Part shown: positions 11,225 through 13,413 of the stretch, piece after piece
How positions within the stretch are numbered: the first letter of the stretch is position 1
Layout: each line of letters begins with the position of its first letter
DNA from: Acidobacteriaceae bacterium
Lineage (GTDB): Bacteria > Acidobacteriota > Terriglobia > Terriglobales > Acidobacteriaceae
Reading direction: 5' to 3'
NCBI GenBank assembly: GCA_027307295.1
Contig: DAHUXF010000037.1
Location: 1 to 13,413, forward strand
Length of the DNA stretch: 13,413 bases
Made by a program: the position numbers and the translations under genes
The notes under the pieces: model-generated
Database searches by the model: none
What the model saw: only the letters and a program-made list of their open reading frames with translations
Told to the model about the DNA's origin: nothing

Positions 11225-13413
11225 TTACTTGATGCCTTTTTTCTTGAGCGCCTTATTCACCATGTCGCCGATAAGGTGGCCGTGGCGGCCCACGGTATCT
11301 TTAAAGGACGCGGAATCCATGGTCTGAACGTTCATGTGTACATGAACGGTGTTGCCGCCTCCGCCCAGGCCGCTGCCGTCGCCGCTCATGCTGCGCGGAA
11401 TAACTTTTTCACCGCGTTCCAGCACGGCCAGTCCGGTCATCGGGACCAGGCCTCCCTGATGGAAGTTGGCGGCCTGCATGGCCATCACATCCAGGTAAGC
11501 GCCCATGGCAACTTCCGGCGCCAGTTCCGGGCCGACGATGGGAATGACGGTGGTGGAAGCGTAGGCGCCGGAGTACGCCACCGCGGCGTTGCTGGCAATG
11601 GAGGCTGCGGCCGATGAGTTGTCCGTGGTCTTGCCGAACAGGGCCATCATGATCTTGGTTTCCACCCATTGCAGCGCCATCTGCACCAGCATGTCGACAA
11701 AGCCTTCCAGGATTTTTACAAACGTCTGGGCCATGGCCTGGCCAAAGCCCTTGCCGGTTTCAATCCATTGGTTCACGCCCTGCGTAAAGCCCTGATTGAA
11801 TTCCTGCAGCGCTTGTTGCCAGTGGCTTTTGAAGTCAATCCATAACTGCGCGGTGCTGACCTGCATCTTCTTTATATAGTCCTGCACGGACAGGGCGGTC
11901 TGCTGCGTCTTGGTTCTTACTTTCTCCAGATCGGCGGCAAATTGTTCGGTGGCGCGATTGACCGAGTTTTGCAGGGTCTCCGTCCGTGAGAGCGATGCCT
12001 GATACTCTTTGTCGTCCTCGCCCTTGCCCTGGGTCTTGAGCCAGTTGCGATAGCTCTCTTCCAGGTCCATCTCGGCCTGCAGCTTGGCCTTGAGGTCGGT
12101 GACCTCTGCGGTATAAATCCTGGTAAGGCCGGCGCGCTCCTGCTCTTTGCTGATGAGCCCGCGCGATGCATTGTCCTCTATTTCTTTTATCTCGTTGTCA
12201 AAGCCCAGCTTGTCGATCCGCGCCTGTTCATTGATGTGCTTTTCCGCTTCGGTCAATTCGCGTTCATGGTAGGCCAGTAACTTTTTTTCTGCTTCGGCAG
12301 CGGCTTTGTCTTCGGCCTTTTGTTTGTCTTCAAGGTATTTATCATCCACCTTGGCCAGCTCTGTACGCTGCTGCGTGTGAAGAGCTTGTATCTGGCCGTT
12401 CAGGGCGATGATCTGCGTTTGATTGCGCTGGGAATCCCGCGCCAGCTGGGCGCGTTTGGCTTCCGCCGCCGCTATATCCTGCCGGAACTTTTTATCGATG
12501 AGGTCTTGATTGAGCTTCAGTTCTTCTTCCGCACGGATCTTGTGTTGCTTGGCCATGGCGTCGATGTGCTCTTTTTCCAGCGCAATCTCCGCCTCCTGGG
12601 CTTTTTTCTTCGCCTCAATCTTTGCAATAGCGATCTGGATGGACCGCTGCACCTTCGTTTGCTCCTGATTCGTCTCGTCCTCTACCGGGACTTGGGGCTT
12701 GGGCTTCAGGATCTCGGCAATCTTTGCATTGGTCTCGCGCTCCTGGTCAACAAAGGTCTGATTGAACGTGTCATAATCAAGTTTGATTGCCAGCAGGGTG
12801 TTGTGGACTTCGCCCGCAACGTCCTTGAAGTGGCCGGTGAAGACAGCTTTCAGAATCCGGCCTATGCCCGAGAATGCGTCCACCACGCCCTGGCCCACGG
12901 TGAGAGCGCGGGCCCCAAAGAAAGTGATCTCCTCGGAGAGCACGGCGTACATGATCTTAAGGCCATCAATTGCATCCACCAGCAGGCGGAATACCGGGAG
13001 CAACTGAGTTTCCAGTTCTGACTTAAGCTGGGCTTCCGCCTGGTTCAATTTCTTGGCGGCATCAATGGATTTTTCCAGCTCAATCCCATGTTCCAGGTGC
13101 TTGCGGGTCACGGCGTCAAGCTGGTCTCCATTGGCTTTGAGAAAAGCTGTCAAGCCTTCCACGCTGCCGCCAAAGATGGCGTTCATGTTGGCCAGATCGC
13201 GCGTTCTGCTGTGGCTGTGTTCCAGATGAGCGGCCAGCTGCTCCATCACACCCATGGCATCCGGCAAGTTTGCCGCCCATCCGGCGGTGCTGATGCCGAG
13301 TTCGCGGAACGCGTCCGCCTGCCGGTTGCCCCCTTGCGCGGCTTCGCCCATGGAGCGTTCCAGTGAAGTAAGCTGCGCCGGAAGACGATTGGTGGAAACG
13401 CCCATCTCTTCCA
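11225..13413 (-). CDS. Phage tail tape measure protein (5'-truncated by window edge)
   Basis: Tail length-determining protein that fills the tube of a siphovirus-type tail and is ejected on infection. The frame stays open to base 13413; the ATG at 13403-13405 is most likely internal, since GAA GAG codons precede it in frame. From that ATG there are 726 residues. Residues 1-110 resemble the end of a tape-measure domain (MEQLAAHLEHS, then NMNAIFGGSVEGLTAFL). Residues about 255-500 are a long coiled coil rich in Lys, Glu, Gln and Ala. Residues about 545-640 are hydrophobic (FVKILEGFVDMLVQMALQW, later SAAASIASNAAVAYSGAY). The end carries the usual tape-measure tail: FHQGGLVPMTGLAVLERGEK, a Gly-rich turn and VHVHMNV. 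At about 1.5 angstrom per residue, as in known siphoviruses, the visible part alone implies a tail over 100 nm. Confidence 0.92.
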   Translation of the reverse strand, partial: EEMGVSTNRLPAQLTSLERSMGEAAQGGNRQADAFRELGISTAGWAANLPDAMGVMEQLAAHLEHSHSRTRDLANMNAIFGGSVEGLTAFLKANGDQLDAVTRKHLEHGIELEKSIDAAKKLNQAEAQLKSELETQLLPVFRLLVDAIDGLKIMYAVLSEEITFFGARALTVGQGVVDAFSGIGRILKAVFTGHFKDVAGEVHNTLLAIKLDYDTFNQTFVDQERETNAKIAEILKPKPQVPVEDETNQEQTKVQRSIQIAIAKIEAKKKAQEAEIALEKEHIDAMAKQHKIRAEEELKLNQDLIDKKFRQDIAAAEAKRAQLARDSQRNQTQIIALNGQIQALHTQQRTELAKVDDKYLEDKQKAEDKAAAEAEKKLLAYHERELTEAEKHINEQARIDKLGFDNEIKEIEDNASRGLISKEQERAGLTRIYTAEVTDLKAKLQAEMDLEESYRNWLKTQGKGEDDKEYQASLSRTETLQNSVNRATEQFAADLEKVRTKTQQTALSVQDYIKKMQVSTAQLWIDFKSHWQQALQEFNQGFTQGVNQWIETGKGFGQAMAQTFVKILEGFVDMLVQMALQWVETKIMMALFGKTTDNSSAAASIASNAAVAYSGAYASTTVIPIVGPELAPEVAMGAYLDVMAMQAANFHQGGLVPMTGLAVLERGEKVIPRSMSGDGSGLGGGGNTVHVHMNVQTMDSASFKDTVGRHGHLIGDMVNKALKKKGIK

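Noticed and set aside
12320..13021. A 233-codon leucine/arginine-rich frame opposite the tape measure gene
   Set aside because: The composition is what an antisense reading of a Lys/Glu/Gln-rich coiled coil gives; the tape measure reading explains the region fully.
1..13413. CRISPR array, tRNA or rRNA gene, transposase or integrase
   Set aside because: I saw no evenly spaced identical repeats, no tRNA-like cloverleaf and no such protein motifs in any frame.

Overview
This window looks like a stretch of a chromosome from a soil-type Gram-negative bacterium, most likely an Acidobacteriota (Terriglobia-like) lineage. That placement is inferred from gene content: secreted LolA-fold and phosphoesterase proteins, an rpiB/glyA neighbourhood, and intergenic AG-rich repeats of a kind common in environmental genomes. 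No marker gene proves it.

Positions 1-7300 are ordinary host genes. The 3' part of a signal peptidase I gene (lepB) converges on a secreted metallophosphoesterase. Next comes a minus-strand group read rpiB, GNAT acetyltransferase, glyA, then a secreted LolA-fold protein after a longer gap. Upstream of rpiB, and separated from it by a clear intrinsic terminator, is a small exported His/Lys/Asp-rich protein resembling SmbP metal-binding proteins. It is divergent from a crotonase-family gene, which converges on a small membrane-anchored helix-hairpin-helix protein.

Positions 7300-8760 form an accessory junction. It holds REP-like hairpins and a two-gene toxin-antitoxin-like unit (excisionase-type HTH protein overlapping a PIN-domain protein by 4 bases). 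A perfect 7-bp inverted repeat runs into the antitoxin start codon, and an AT-rich spacer with a hairpin follows the unit.

Positions 8759-13413, all on the minus strand, are the distal end of a siphovirus-type tail module: tape measure protein (cut by the window edge), DUF2460 protein, DUF2163 hub protein and NlpC/P60 peptidase. This is the order of genes g11 to g14 in the Rhodobacter gene transfer agent. The large tip protein that normally follows (g15) is absent, and the run ends at the toxin-antitoxin unit. A 382-bp gap inside the tail operon is packed with host-type repeats: two related AG-rich repeats in inverted orientation flanking a 57-bp near-perfect hairpin. A decaying or domesticated prophage, or one whose tip gene lies elsewhere, are the main readings. 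No RNA gene, CRISPR array, integrase or transposase was found.
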